Of a stretch of 64,000 nt of DNA, positions 49,823-58,471 are shown one piece after another. The stretch is from Chthoniobacterales bacterium. Lineage in GTDB: Bacteria > Verrucomicrobiota > Verrucomicrobiia > Chthoniobacterales > UBA10450. Position numbers and translations under genes: made by a program. Positions within the stretch are counted from its first letter, which is position 1, and each line of letters begins with the position of its first letter. A model generated the notes under the pieces. It had not been told where the DNA came from. It was given only the letters and a program-made list of their open reading frames with translations, and did no database searches. Location: positions 298,832-362,831 of the forward strand of contig DATENU010000020.1 of NCBI GenBank assembly GCA_035274845.1, read 5' to 3'.

Positions 49823-50562
49823 ATCACCGCGAGCGCTCTCTGCGCGTTGATAAATTCGGTGACGAAAGGGGCGGCCGGTTTCGTTCGCAGATCTTCCAGC
49901 GTTCCAATCTGCACGACGCGCCCTTCGCTCATGAGGACAATTTGATCGGCGAGATAAGCGGCTTCCGCCAGATCGTGGGTAACCAGGACGGCGGTCTGAT
50001 TGAGTCGGGAGAAAATCTCCTTCAGATCTTTCTGCAAAGCCGAGCGAACCAGGGGATCGAGCGCGCCGAGCGGTTCGTCGAGGAGAAGCAACTCCGGCGA
50101 AAGGGCCAGGGCCCGCATGAGGCTAATGCGTTGGCGCTGGCCGCCGGAGAGCTCGAGCGGATACCGGTCGAGCGCGGTCGTGGGAAATCGAGTCAGTGCG
50201 CAAAGCTCTTCCAGCCGTTTTTCCATCTCCGCCGCGGGCTGTTTCAAATGGCTCGCCATAAGGAGAATGTTTTTCCGCGCGGTGAGATGCGGGAAAAGGC
50301 CACCATCCTGGATGACGTAACCAATGCGACGCCGGAGCGCGGAAATATTCGCGGGCGTCACGGCCGCGCCGTCGAAGCGGATCGTTCCCGAGTCTGGATC
50401 GAGCAACCGGATGATTAACCGGAGCAGGGTCGATTTGCCGCAGCCGCTGGGGCCGATGAGGACTGTGGTTTTCCCGCGCTCGAAGGCGAGATCAGTCGGG
50501 TGAAGGGCGATGGCGCCGCCGTACAGTTTTGTTATTCTCTGAAGCTCGACGAGGGCGCTCAC
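49819..50562 (-). CDS. Osmoprotectant ABC transporter ATP-binding protein (OpuBA/ProV-like)
   Basis: A 247-residue ABC ATPase from GTG 50562. It has Walker A (IGPSGCGKSTL), Q-loop (VIQDGGLFPHLTARKNI), signature (LSGGQRQRISLMRAL), Walker B (LLLLDEPLGALDPL) and H-loop (VLVTHDLAEAAY). The C-terminal tail (GTLEDLRTKPAAPFVTEFINAQRAL) is short and lacks the CBS domains of full ProV. A longer frame upstream to 50727 lacks similarity and crosses repeats. The stop overlaps the transporter start, so the two genes form an ATPase-(SBP-permease) operon. Confidence 0.92.
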   Translation of the reverse strand: MSALVELQRITKLYGGAIALHPTDLAFERGKTTVLIGPSGCGKSTLLRLIIRLLDPDSGTIRFDGAAVTPANISALRRRIGYVIQDGGLFPHLTARKNILLMASHLKQPAAEMEKRLEELCALTRFPTTALDRYPLELSGGQRQRISLMRALALSPELLLLDEPLGALDPLVRSALQKDLKEIFSRLNQTAVLVTHDLAEAAYLADQIVLMSEGRVVQIGTLEDLRTKPAAPFVTEFINAQRALAVI

Positions 50563-50850
50563 CGTCCTGTTTCTAGCGAAGTCTAAACGTCCCGGCGACG
50601 CCTTTCTGTTCTCGACCCGTCGCCCCTTGGCCCAACGGCCTGAGGGCAAGCCGCCTCCATTGTCCCGCATGGAGCCGGCACGCCTTCGTGCCGAGGAGAG
50701 GGACCGTGAATCCAAAGCCAGACACATCGCTTGTTGGAGCGCCGGAGGCGCGAAGGATTAGAGCTTGGAGTGAGCGCAGCGAACTCCGGGGCAAGGTAGC
50801 AGCCACCCATCAAAACCCCGCGAGGGGTGACGGACGTCCGGCAAGCGCGA
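50563..50850. other. 288-base gene-free stretch with a repeat
   Basis: No gene supported. About 50764-50835 holds GGAGTGAGCGCAGCGAACTCCGGGGC then CAAAACCCCGCGAGGGGTGACGG, a variant of the sequence at about 28830-28905 (CCCGGAGCGCAGCG..CTCCGGG, ACCCCGGCAGGGGTGACGG). GCCGAGGAGAG near 50690 and GGAGCCGGCACGCC just before it are part of a further short repeat-like run. The transporter promoter should also lie here. Confidence 0.45.
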
Positions 50851-51828
50851 CTAATCCGCGACCGCGAAATGGAACACGGCAAACCGGCGTTCAGGATCGG
50901 TCCAGACGCGGGAGGCTTCGCGGAAACCGGCGGAGACAGCCAGGCGTGTGAACCCTTCTAGCGTGTATTTGTAGGAAAATTCGGTGACGATTTTTTCCCC
51001 GCGCGCAAAACGAAATTCCCGACCGCCGAGATGAACGGTCTGGGCCGCCTCGCTGACCAGGTGCATCTCGATGCGTCCTTCGTGTTCGTTGTAAATCGCC
51101 TGGTGCCGCCAAAGCGGAAGATCGAAATCCGCGCCCAGTTCGCGATTAGCCCTAACGAGCAGGTTGAGATTGAACTCGGCCGTAACCCCGGCGCTGTCGT
51201 TGTAAGCGGCTTCCAAAACTTCGCGGCTCTTCTGGAGGTCGACCCCGATGATCAGGCCGCCGCTCTTGCCGCAGAGGCGGCAGACCCGGCGCAGGAAATC
51301 CGCCGCGACCTTCGGTTCCAGATTGCCAATCGTCGAACCCGGGAAAACGACGGCCACGTGATCTGGTTTGCGCAGCGGCTTGGGCAATTGCAGGTCCTGA
51401 AGATAATCGCCGCAGACCGGCAGGATCTCGAGCCCCGGCATGGCGCGGCTCAATTCGACTGCGGAATCGGTCAGCCGCTGCTTGGAAATATCGACCGGAA
51501 CGTAGGCAATCGGATTCTCGAGATTCGCAAGCAACATGCGCGTCTTGATTCCCGCGCCGGTGCCAAAGCCGATCAACTCCGCGTTCGCGCCAATTGATTC
51601 GGCCATCTCTTTGCCGTAGCGCCGCAAGAGCTCGGTCTCGGTGCGGGTGATGTAATACTCCGGCAGCTCGCAGATTTTCAGGAAGAGATCCGCGCCGCGT
51701 TCGTCGTAAAAGAATTTGCAGGGGAGCGAACGCGGGCGCCGGGAAAGGCCGGCCAGGACTTCCGCGAGGAAATCCGCGTTGACCGGCTCGAGATCGAGGA
51801 CCGTCACCTTCCCGGTGGCGCCACTCAT
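50851..51828 (-). CDS. egtD: L-histidine N-alpha-methyltransferase EgtD
   Basis: A 325-residue SAM-dependent methyltransferase, the normal EgtD length. Marks are SLPCKFFYDERGADLFLKICELPEYYITRTETELL (family start), LIGFGTGAGIKTRMLL (SAM-binding), AVVFPGSTIGNLEPKVAADFL and NRELGADFDLPLWRHQAIYNEHEGRIEMHL (substrate-binding C-domain). It makes hercynine by three methylations of histidine, the first step of ergothioneine synthesis. ATG 51828 overlaps the TGA of egtB (ATGA), so the two are coupled and EgtD is translated after EgtB. Confidence 0.95.
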   Translation of the reverse strand: MSGATGKVTVLDLEPVNADFLAEVLAGLSRRPRSLPCKFFYDERGADLFLKICELPEYYITRTETELLRRYGKEMAESIGANAELIGFGTGAGIKTRMLLANLENPIAYVPVDISKQRLTDSAVELSRAMPGLEILPVCGDYLQDLQLPKPLRKPDHVAVVFPGSTIGNLEPKVAADFLRRVCRLCGKSGGLIIGVDLQKSREVLEAAYNDSAGVTAEFNLNLLVRANRELGADFDLPLWRHQAIYNEHEGRIEMHLVSEAAQTVHLGGREFRFARGEKIVTEFSYKYTLEGFTRLAVSAGFREASRVWTDPERRFAVFHFAVAD

Positions 51829-53189
51829 GTCAGATCGCGGGCCAGCCGGATGCCGGTGAATTGCCAGCGTTTTTCCGGTTGAAAGAAATTCCGGTAGGTC
51901 GCGCGAATATGATCTCGCGAAGTGGCGCAGGAGCCGCCGCGGAGCACCATTTGGTTGCACATGAATTTGCCATTGTACTCCCCGAGGGCGCCGGACACCG
52001 CGCGATATCCGGGGTAGGGGAGGTAAGCGCTCCGCGTCCATTCCCAGACGTCGCCAAAGATTTGCTGAAGACCGGCAGCTCCATCGCGGCCTGTTGGCAG
52101 GCGGTCTCCATTGGCCGGAGCGGGATGAAATCGTTGGTCGTCCACGAAATTGCCTTCGATCGGCAGTTTGGCGGCGGCTCGCTCCCATTCAAACTCGGTT
52201 GGGAGCCGTGCCCCGTCCCAGTTCGCGTAGGCATCCGCCTCAAAATAACTGATGTGGGTCACCGGCTCCGATTCCTTGATCGGACGAAAACCGGAGAGAG
52301 TGAAATTCCACCAAGCCCCGTCGCGTTGAACCCAATAGAGCGGCGCCCGCCATCCGCCTGAGGCCGGATCATTCACGGTCGTCCAGCCGAGCGAGAGCCA
52401 AAACTCCGGGCGCGCATAACCGCCGGCCTCCATAAAGGCAAGATATTCGCCGTTGGTGATGAGGCGGTTCGAAAGTGAGCAGGCGGGGACCAGGGCGCGG
52501 TGCCGTGGGCCTTCGTTGTCGTAGGAAAACCCCGCGCCGTCGTGGCCGATCATCTCGATCGTCTCTTCTTCGAAGTCGACGAAACGCTGCGGACCAACGG
52601 GGCCATTCGCTGTTTCCGATGGGCCCTCGTGGAAGACCGGATGGAGCGGGTTCTGCGCGAGGACATGCTTGATATCGGTAATGAGCAGCTCCTGATGCTG
52701 CTGTTCATGATGAAGACCGAGAGTGAGCACCGGTTCCATTTCCTCGAAAAGCGCTTCGTCCACTTCTCCGAGCAGTTTCATCACGCAATCGTCAATCGAT
52801 TCGCGGAAGCGAAAGGTCTCGCGCACGGTGGGTCGCGAAATCAGCCCGCGGAGATCGCGCCGGTGCATATCGCCGGCGGCGTTGTAATAGGAATTAAAAA
52901 GATAGGCGTATTGCGGCACCTCCGAGCGGTAGCGCTGCATCCAGACTTTGAGAACGAAGGTTTCGAAGAACCAACTCGTGTGAGCGAGATGCCATTTCGT
53001 CGGGCTCACGTCCGGCATCGATTGCACGACGTAATCTTCCGGCTCGAGGTTCCGGCAAAGATGGGCGCTGAATTCGCGGACCTTTCGGAAATGGGCAATC
53101 AAACGCTGGCGGCGCGAGCCGGACGTTCGAGTGCGGTCTTCGGCGGGGCCGCGGGCTGCCTCGGCCACGAGGGATTCGGTCTCGTTCAA
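51825..53189 (-). CDS. egtB: Hercynine oxygenase / sulfoxide synthase EgtB
   Basis: A 454-residue non-heme iron enzyme. The N-terminal DinB-like domain has the iron-binding His residues: H67/H70 in KWHLAHTSWFFE and HHEQQH at 160-165 (HxxxHxE motif). The C-terminal formylglycine-generating-enzyme-type domain has NRLITNGEYLAFMEAGGY, ARLPTEFEWERAA, FGDVWEWTRSAYLPYPG and MVLRGGSCATSRDHIRATYRNFF. It joins hercynine and a thiol (gamma-glutamyl-cysteine or cysteine) by oxidation. No EgtA, EgtC or EgtE is in the window, so the sulfur donor route is open. A gene for a small acidic protein lies 6 bases upstream in the same operon. Confidence 0.95.
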   Translation of the reverse strand: MNETESLVAEAARGPAEDRTRTSGSRRQRLIAHFRKVREFSAHLCRNLEPEDYVVQSMPDVSPTKWHLAHTSWFFETFVLKVWMQRYRSEVPQYAYLFNSYYNAAGDMHRRDLRGLISRPTVRETFRFRESIDDCVMKLLGEVDEALFEEMEPVLTLGLHHEQQHQELLITDIKHVLAQNPLHPVFHEGPSETANGPVGPQRFVDFEEETIEMIGHDGAGFSYDNEGPRHRALVPACSLSNRLITNGEYLAFMEAGGYARPEFWLSLGWTTVNDPASGGWRAPLYWVQRDGAWWNFTLSGFRPIKESEPVTHISYFEADAYANWDGARLPTEFEWERAAAKLPIEGNFVDDQRFHPAPANGDRLPTGRDGAAGLQQIFGDVWEWTRSAYLPYPGYRAVSGALGEYNGKFMCNQMVLRGGSCATSRDHIRATYRNFFQPEKRWQFTGIRLARDLT

Positions 53190-53195
53190 AATAAC

Positions 53196-53582
53196 TCAGC
53201 CCTCTTGCTGGAGTTCTTCCCTGCGGGCCTCGACCATCTGGTCGTGGGCGGCTTCTTCGATTCCGTCCGTGACAAGCTGTTCACCGAGATTCTCTTCGTC
53301 TTCGATTCGAGGCGCGCGATGGCCGGTCGATGATGCCACCACATTCCATTCTTCGACGACCTCGGCATTTTCGTTGGTCTCCTCCGGAGCGCCGACCGAT
53401 TGGTCGCCGAGCAACTCGCGCCGGGCCTGATCCCAATCCGCGTCGGTAAATTCATCGGGATCGCGTTCCGCGATCAGCGCGATTTCGCGCGCCCGTTTTT
53501 CCACCGTGTCCGGCGAGGGGGCACCAAGTCCGTCGCCATGCAGAGAGATTTTTCCGGCAGCCTGGTGTGAATTGTCGTTCAT
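53196..53582 (-). CDS. Small acidic protein (DUF2934-like) upstream of egtB
   Basis: A 128-residue soluble, strongly acidic protein. A central helix VEKRAREIALIAERDPDEFTDADWDQARREL resembles the short DUF2934 motif (R.RA.EIA..AG.P.....DW..AE.EL), which often occurs in small stress-associated proteins. The rest is low-complexity acidic (NENAEVVEEWNV, RIEDEENLGEQ). It ends 6 bases before egtB and is on the same strand, so it is probably the first gene of the ergothioneine operon. Any role in that pathway is speculation. Confidence 0.6.
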   Translation of the reverse strand: MNDNSHQAAGKISLHGDGLGAPSPDTVEKRAREIALIAERDPDEFTDADWDQARRELLGDQSVGAPEETNENAEVVEEWNVVASSTGHRAPRIEDEENLGEQLVTDGIEEAAHDQMVEARREELQQEG

Positions 53583-53703
53583 ATTAGTAATACGCAGACG
53601 AGCTGCGCCCTGTTTGCATTGTCTTCAGGGATTATCGATTCAGCTCCCGCGAAAGGCAATCTTCCGTTTGGCGCCCGCGAGTGCAGATTACGGGGCGGGT
53701 CCC

Positions 53704-54591
53704 ATGAAAATTCGAACGGAAAAAATTGCGCTGGAGAGTGGCGGACAGATCGCGCTGAGTGAATACGGGGATCCGGCGGGCGCGCCGATTTTCTTTTGTC
53801 ACGGCTGGCCCAGCTCGCGGACCATGGCCGAGCTGGCGCACGACGCGGCGCGCGATCTTGGCTTGCGCATCATCTCGCCGGACCGGCCCGGAATTCGCGA
53901 TTCGCAATTCCAACCGAACCGCCGCCTCGTCGATTGGCCGCCGTTGTTGAACGAAATCGCCGACCGTCTCGGGATCGAGCGGTTCCGAATCCTTGGAATT
54001 TCCGGAGGGGCGCCTTATGCGTTCGCCAGCGGCTGGATGAGTCCCCAGCGCGTCGAAAAGATTGCGATTGTGAGCGGGGCCCCGCCGCTGGATCGACTGG
54101 ACGATCTCGATGGCCTTCTTCCGATCCATCGGCGGATGCTCGTGTTCCGCAAGAAGAGTCCGCGCTTGCTCAAGCTTCTATTTCATCTGGCCCGGCCTTT
54201 TGTCGCAATGCGAATGCCGATCCGGGTTCGACCGCTGCTCCTGAAATTTCTCCAGCCGTGCGACGCGAACGTGTTGCAAGAATCCCGTAAGTTCGACATT
54301 TGTTTCGACAGCGCTCGCCATGCCTGGCGCTCCTCCGCCCTCGGCGTCATGACCGACGCCGAGGTTTATGCGACGCCATGGGGATTTGCGCTCGAAGATA
54401 TTCGTATCCCGGTCGCCCTTTGGCATGGAACGAAAGACCGGACCTTCGCGCCCCGGCTCGCGCACGACGTGGCAAATCGTTTGCCGAACTGCGAGTTCCA
54501 TCTGGTCGAGGGCGCCGGGCATTATTCGCTCCCGATTCGTTACATTCACGAAATTCTGTCGGACCTGGGTGGATCGAGTCCCGCCGCTTGA
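53704..54591 (+). CDS. Alpha/beta hydrolase
   Basis: A 295-residue alpha/beta hydrolase fold protein from ATG 53704. Marks are SEYGDPAGAPIFFCHGWPSSR (oxyanion-hole HG), RPGIRDSQFQPNRRLVDWPPLLNEIADRLGI, the nucleophile elbow in ILGISGGAPYAFA (G-I-S-G-G), ALWHGTKDRTFAPRLA (acid, Asp) and VEGAGHYSLP (His). The triad is complete. The substrate cannot be told; haloalkane dehalogenases, epoxide hydrolases and esterases share this layout. It diverges from the DUF2934-like gene across about 120 bases. Confidence 0.88.
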   Translation: MKIRTEKIALESGGQIALSEYGDPAGAPIFFCHGWPSSRTMAELAHDAARDLGLRIISPDRPGIRDSQFQPNRRLVDWPPLLNEIADRLGIERFRILGISGGAPYAFASGWMSPQRVEKIAIVSGAPPLDRLDDLDGLLPIHRRMLVFRKKSPRLLKLLFHLARPFVAMRMPIRVRPLLLKFLQPCDANVLQESRKFDICFDSARHAWRSSALGVMTDAEVYATPWGFALEDIRIPVALWHGTKDRTFAPRLAHDVANRLPNCEFHLVEGAGHYSLPIRYIHEILSDLGGSSPAA

Positions 54592-54727
54592 AGTCAGATA
54601 GCGGGCGCGACCGCGCGCATAGCGCCCGGTCCACCTTTAAGCGCCGGTCCATCTTTAAGGGCGGGTCCAGTTTCGCGAGCCGCTACCTTTCTTTTGCGCA
54701 GCCGCGCGCCATGGCCGAAACTTTGCG

Positions 54728-55801
54728 GTGGAAGATTTCACGGCTGGAACGACTCACAATCAGCCGGCCCGGCGCCAGTCATCAATCGATCCGCCGTTTG
54801 ACGAGCGGGTGCGCCAGCTTGTGGCCGACTGGGGCGCGGAGAAATCACCCGAGCTGATCCAGGAAATGATCATCACCGCGCTCAAGATGGCGCGGGACAA
54901 AATCGGCACGGGCGACCTCAAGCTCATGAACCGGTCGCTCAAGGAGATGCATTACGCGGCGAAGGTCTTTTCGGAGTACCGCCAGTTCCGCAAAGTCTGT
55001 GTCTTCGGTTCCGCGCGGACTCCGCCCAGCGACGCGCAATACCAGGTGGCGGAGGATTTCGCGCGCCAGATGGTCGCGAACAATTTCATGGTCATCACCG
55101 GCGGCGGCGAGGGCATCATGGGCGCCGCCCAGCTCGGGGCGGGCCGGGAACACAGCTTCGGACTCAACATTCGTCTTCCCTTCGAGCAGCACGCCAACAT
55201 CACCATCGAGGGCGACCGCAAGCTGATTAACTTCAACTATTTCTTCACCCGGAAATTGAATTTCGTGAAGGAAACTCACGCCTTCGCTCTTTTCCCGGGC
55301 GGCTTTGGAACGATGGACGAAGGCTTCGAAGCGCTTACCCTCATGCAAACCGGCAAGGCCCGGATTATCCCGATCGTGCTCTTGGACCGCCCCGGCGGCA
55401 CCTACTGGCAGACCTGGTTGAATTTCATTAAGGAGCATCTTTTCAAGTTTGGTTACGTCGACTCAGAAGACTTCAATTTCTTCAAGATCATGCCGAACGT
55501 GTCCGATGCGGTGACGGAAATCGTTCGCTTTTACAGCGTCTATCAATCGTCCCGCTGGGTTGGAGAAGCGTTGTCCGTCCGCCTGGCACGCAAACTTTCC
55601 GGCCGGGCGGTCGCGAAATTGAACCACGATTTTGCCGACGTCGTCCGCACCGGCGAATTCGTGCAGGGAACGGCGTTACGTCAGGAGAAAAACGAGCCGG
55701 ATATTTGGGAATTGCCCCGCCTGATCTTTACTCCGCATCGACGCAGCTTCGGCCGCTTGCGTCAGCTCATCGACGCGATCAACGGGGCGGAGCTCGCGTG
55801 A
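54728..55801 (+). CDS. LOG family protein (Rossmann-like, lysine decarboxylase-like)
   Basis: A 357-residue protein of the long LOG family (TIGR00730-like). The nucleotide-binding core has KVCVFGSARTPPSDAQYQVAEDF and ITGGGEGIMGAAQLGAG. The diagnostic motif PGGFGTMDEGFEALTLMQTGK follows near residue 195, and later RLPFEQHANITIEGDRKLINFNYFFTRKLNF. A C-terminal extension of about 100 residues after the core is present, as in the bacterial long form. Members hydrolyse nucleotide monophosphates, including the cytokinin-activating LOGs. The start is GTG 54728. Its stop lies four bases from the convergent exporter operon. Confidence 0.88.
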   Translation: MEDFTAGTTHNQPARRQSSIDPPFDERVRQLVADWGAEKSPELIQEMIITALKMARDKIGTGDLKLMNRSLKEMHYAAKVFSEYRQFRKVCVFGSARTPPSDAQYQVAEDFARQMVANNFMVITGGGEGIMGAAQLGAGREHSFGLNIRLPFEQHANITIEGDRKLINFNYFFTRKLNFVKETHAFALFPGGFGTMDEGFEALTLMQTGKARIIPIVLLDRPGGTYWQTWLNFIKEHLFKFGYVDSEDFNFFKIMPNVSDAVTEIVRFYSVYQSSRWVGEALSVRLARKLSGRAVAKLNHDFADVVRTGEFVQGTALRQEKNEPDIWELPRLIFTPHRRSFGRLRQLIDAINGAELA

Positions 55802-55804
55802 GCG

Positions 55805-56605
55805 TCAACGAAGCCGCAGCTCGCGCCGCTTGAAAATAACGCATGCGATCAGCAGGACAGCACCGGCATAGAGAAGATTTTCCAGCAACACCTGACCGTA
55901 GAGGACATATTTCGGGTCCACCATTTCCTTCTTAAAACTGTCTTCAATCAGATCGACCTGCATTCGAGCGGGAGCGAGATAATAGGCGAAAAACGATGGG
56001 ACGCGATATAACCAGAACGGATGTCCCATCGTGCTCTTCACCAACGTTGGCAGGATGGTGAGGAGGAAGGTAAGGGCGCCGGCGGCGGCAGGAGGTAGAA
56101 CCACGCTGAGCCCGACACTCACGCCGCTAAAAAACGTTGCGTGGACGAACAAATCAACGAGCCCCAGCCAGAAGAGCGAGCCGTATTGAAGATGGAAGAA
56201 GCTGCCCCAGAGGAGAGCGCCGACAATGCCGAAGAGGAGGAACGCCCAGAGGAACAACAGGACTCCGATCCATCGCCCGAGGAGATACGTCCAGCGCGCC
56301 ACCGGACGCGCCAAGACTGTCACGATCGTTTTCGATTTGAGTTCCGAGGGAATCGCTGTCGCGCCGAGAAACAAGGCGAGAAAAAACGCGGCGGAGTCCC
56401 AGGTTTCGAGAATTCTTACGAAGCTCTGCTTGGCCATATTAATCACGACCTGGGTCTCGCCGGCCTGCTCGGCCATGCGAGCGTAAACCATCTCGCTGCC
56501 TAGCAGAGCAATGACGATGAGCGAAAGAATCAGAACCAGATAAAGGACCCGGCGATGAAGCGTCTCTTGAAACGACGTCAGGATGATCGCGCGCAGCTTA
56601 ACCAT
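55805..56605 (-). CDS. ABC transporter permease (ABC-2 type)
   Basis: A 266-residue integral membrane protein with six hydrophobic helices in the ABC-2 pattern. A first helix near the N-terminus (RRVLYLVLILSLIVIALLG) precedes a periplasmic loop and ATAIPSELKSKTIVTVLARPVARWTYLLGRWIGVLLFL, the E-loop-like element typical of this family. Further helices continue to the end (LLYAGAVLLIACVIF). It is the last gene of the four-gene operon 55805-58342 and overlaps the end of the ATPase gene by eight bases. It is probably an exporter; the cargo is unknown. Confidence 0.85.
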   Translation of the reverse strand: MVKLRAIILTSFQETLHRRVLYLVLILSLIVIALLGSEMVYARMAEQAGETQVVINMAKQSFVRILETWDSAAFFLALFLGATAIPSELKSKTIVTVLARPVARWTYLLGRWIGVLLFLWAFLLFGIVGALLWGSFFHLQYGSLFWLGLVDLFVHATFFSGVSVGLSVVLPPAAAGALTFLLTILPTLVKSTMGHPFWLYRVPSFFAYYLAPARMQVDLIEDSFKKEMVDPKYVLYGQVLLENLLYAGAVLLIACVIFKRRELRLR

Positions 56606-57530
56606 GGGAGGTCCCTCCGGCGTATTTCATGTAAAGATCTTCGAGCGAGCGAGTCCGGCGAACAGAACCGATCTCGGCATTGGCTTCGAGTAAATGCCGA
56701 AGCAAACTACTTTTGTCCGCGGTCGAACAGCGCACCACAACATCGGCCCCCTGTTCGCGAAGATCGGAGGCGCCGATCGATTCCCGAACGCGTGGCGAGC
56801 AATTGACAACTTCGATTTCCCATTCGTCCGGACCGCCGCGAAGCGACGCCATGGTGGCGGAGAACGCAACCGAGCCTTGACGGAGAATAACGACATGATC
56901 GCAGGTGCGTTCCACGTCAGACAAGATGTGACTGCTCAGGAAAACCGTCGTGCCGCGATTTTTTTCTTCGAGAATAATTTCCGCCACGAGTTTGCGCCCT
57001 TCCGGGTCGAGACCCGTGGTCGGCTCGTCGAGAATCAGCAGTTCTGGCTGATGCAAAAGCGCCTGGGCTAGTCCCAGCCGCTGGACCATTCCTTTCGAAA
57101 AGCCGCGCACTTTTCGATTGCTCGCGGCCTGAAGCCCCAGGCGCGCAAGCTGACGGGGGACAGCCTCGGCGATTTTCTCTTTCGGCATTTCCGCGAGCTG
57201 ACCATAGAAACGCAAAGCCCGCTCGGCCGTCTTGAATCCGTAAGTATGAAAGATTTCCGATTGGAAGCCAATGCGACGGCGAGCGGCTTCGCTTTTCGGC
57301 GGCAGACCAAAAAGACGAATTCGCCCGCGGTCTGGATTCAAGAGACCGAGCAACGCGTAGATAGTTGTCGTTTTCCCCGCACCGTTTGGTCCCACGAAGG
57401 CAACAACGCTCCCACGCTCGACGCGCAGATTTAGATCAAACACCGCCTGGACCTGGCGCCGTCGTAACCGGCTGCGAAATGCTTTGCTCAGCTCCTCGAC
57501 CTCGATAATCGCGGAGCCGTCAAGGTTCAT
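56598..57530 (-). CDS. ABC transporter ATP-binding protein (exporter type)
   Basis: A 310-residue ABC ATPase with Walker A (VGPNGAGKTTT), Q-loop (IGFQSEIFHTYGF), signature (VRGFSKGMVQRLGLAQAL), Walker B (LLILDEPTTGLDPEG) and H-loop (LSSHILSDVERT). After the ATPase core, an extra domain of about 80 residues (VAFSATMASLRGGPDEWEIEVVN...) ends TRSLEDLYMKYAGG, common in the drug-type ABC-2 ATPases. ATG 57530 is chosen; the start overlaps the end of the thioredoxin-like gene by eleven bases. It pairs with the permease downstream. Confidence 0.92.
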   Translation of the reverse strand: MNLDGSAIIEVEELSKAFRSRLRRRQVQAVFDLNLRVERGSVVAFVGPNGAGKTTTIYALLGLLNPDRGRIRLFGLPPKSEAARRRIGFQSEIFHTYGFKTAERALRFYGQLAEMPKEKIAEAVPRQLARLGLQAASNRKVRGFSKGMVQRLGLAQALLHQPELLILDEPTTGLDPEGRKLVAEIILEEKNRGTTVFLSSHILSDVERTCDHVVILRQGSVAFSATMASLRGGPDEWEIEVVNCSPRVRESIGASDLREQGADVVVRCSTADKSSLLRHLLEANAEIGSVRRTRSLEDLYMKYAGGTSHG

Positions 57531-58059
57531 GCTGCTTCTGCTGCCGAAGGTAGTTCTCGACCGTGAATTGGAGGTAAGGGTCAACGCCCACGAGAACCTG
57601 GAGGACCTTGCCGTCCTGCCCGACGAGAATCGTGGTCGGCAGCGCCTCCGCCCCTAATTGCTTGAAGACGGACGAATCCCTGTCGATCAGAACCGGGAAT
57701 GCGGCTGGCCTGCTTCTCAGATACGAGTCTGCTTTTTCGCGCTGTTTATCGACATTGATGGCGAGCACGGAGAATCCTTCGGCTTTCTTGCTTGCGTAAA
57801 GTTTTTCGAGCTCCGGCATCTCCATTCGGCATGGAGTACACCAGGAGGCCCAAAACGTAATCAGCACCATTCTGTTTTGGCGCGAGACGTCACTAAATTT
57901 TACCATTTGGCCGTTGGTATCCGGCAAGCTGAAGTCGGGCATTGCTTGACCGAGCTTGACCGAAGTGAGGGGGCTCTCTTTTGTGTTGAGCTGGTTCTTG
58001 ACCTTGATACTGAAGAGTGCGAATCCGGCCAGAAGCAGGAGGGCGATCGCAGCTTTCAT
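57520..58059 (-). CDS. TlpA/ResA-like thioredoxin with membrane anchor
   Basis: A 179-residue protein with an N-terminal anchor or signal (KAAIALLLLAGFALFSI), then a thioredoxin-like domain of the TlpA type: LGQAMPDFSLPDTNGQMVKFSDVSRQNRMVLITFWASWCTPCRMEMPELEKLY with the redox centre WCTPC, and ALPTTILVGQDGKVLQVLVGVDPYLQF with the cis-proline. It should reduce or oxidise disulfides outside the cytosolic membrane. It lies 16 bases after the acyl carrier protein gene and overlaps the ATPase gene, so all four genes are one operon. Confidence 0.9.
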   Translation of the reverse strand: MKAAIALLLLAGFALFSIKVKNQLNTKESPLTSVKLGQAMPDFSLPDTNGQMVKFSDVSRQNRMVLITFWASWCTPCRMEMPELEKLYASKKAEGFSVLAINVDKQREKADSYLRSRPAAFPVLIDRDSSVFKQLGAEALPTTILVGQDGKVLQVLVGVDPYLQFTVENYLRQQKQHEP

Positions 58060-58075
58060 TCCGGGGATGGCATCC

Positions 58076-58342
58076 TCAGGCGGCCGCGCGTTTCTCCAGG
58101 ATGTAATCGTGGATGGTGTTGACCGTCCGGAGCGCTTTGGCCGCCACTTCGGAATTCGGGACGCCGACGCCGAAAGTTTTTTCCATGCTGACGACCAGTT
58201 CGAGCGCGTCAATGGAATCAAGCCCCAGGCCGCCGGGCCCGAAGAGAGGAAGGTCATCACCGATTTCCGCCGCGGTCGTCTGAAGCATCAGGTTCTTGAC
58301 CAGCATTTCCTTGATGCTGGTGCGCAGGTCGGTGTCGGGCAT
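58076..58342 (-). CDS. Acyl carrier protein-like protein
   Basis: An 88-residue acyl carrier protein: DLRTSIKEMLVKNLML and the prosthetic-group site GLGLDSIDALELVVSMEKTFGV, with the serine of DSI as the phosphopantetheine site. It is longer in the N-terminus and shorter at the end than housekeeping AcpP and carries IGDDLPLFGPGGLGLDSI, typical of ACPs in specialised pathways. No ketosynthase, ligase or fatty acid gene is nearby. It is the first gene of the operon with the TlpA-like and ABC exporter genes. Confidence 0.85.
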   Translation of the reverse strand: MPDTDLRTSIKEMLVKNLMLQTTAAEIGDDLPLFGPGGLGLDSIDALELVVSMEKTFGVGVPNSEVAAKALRTVNTIHDYILEKRAAA

Positions 58343-58471
58343 GGCAATCGGGTCAGTAGGAAGGATCGCGTCGTTCGCGAACGCGAGCCGCGACTGTGTC
58401 GCAATGTCCGGGCAACGTCAAATTGCCCTTATCTGAAGCCCACGGCACGTGGGCGTGCCGCCTCCAGGGGC

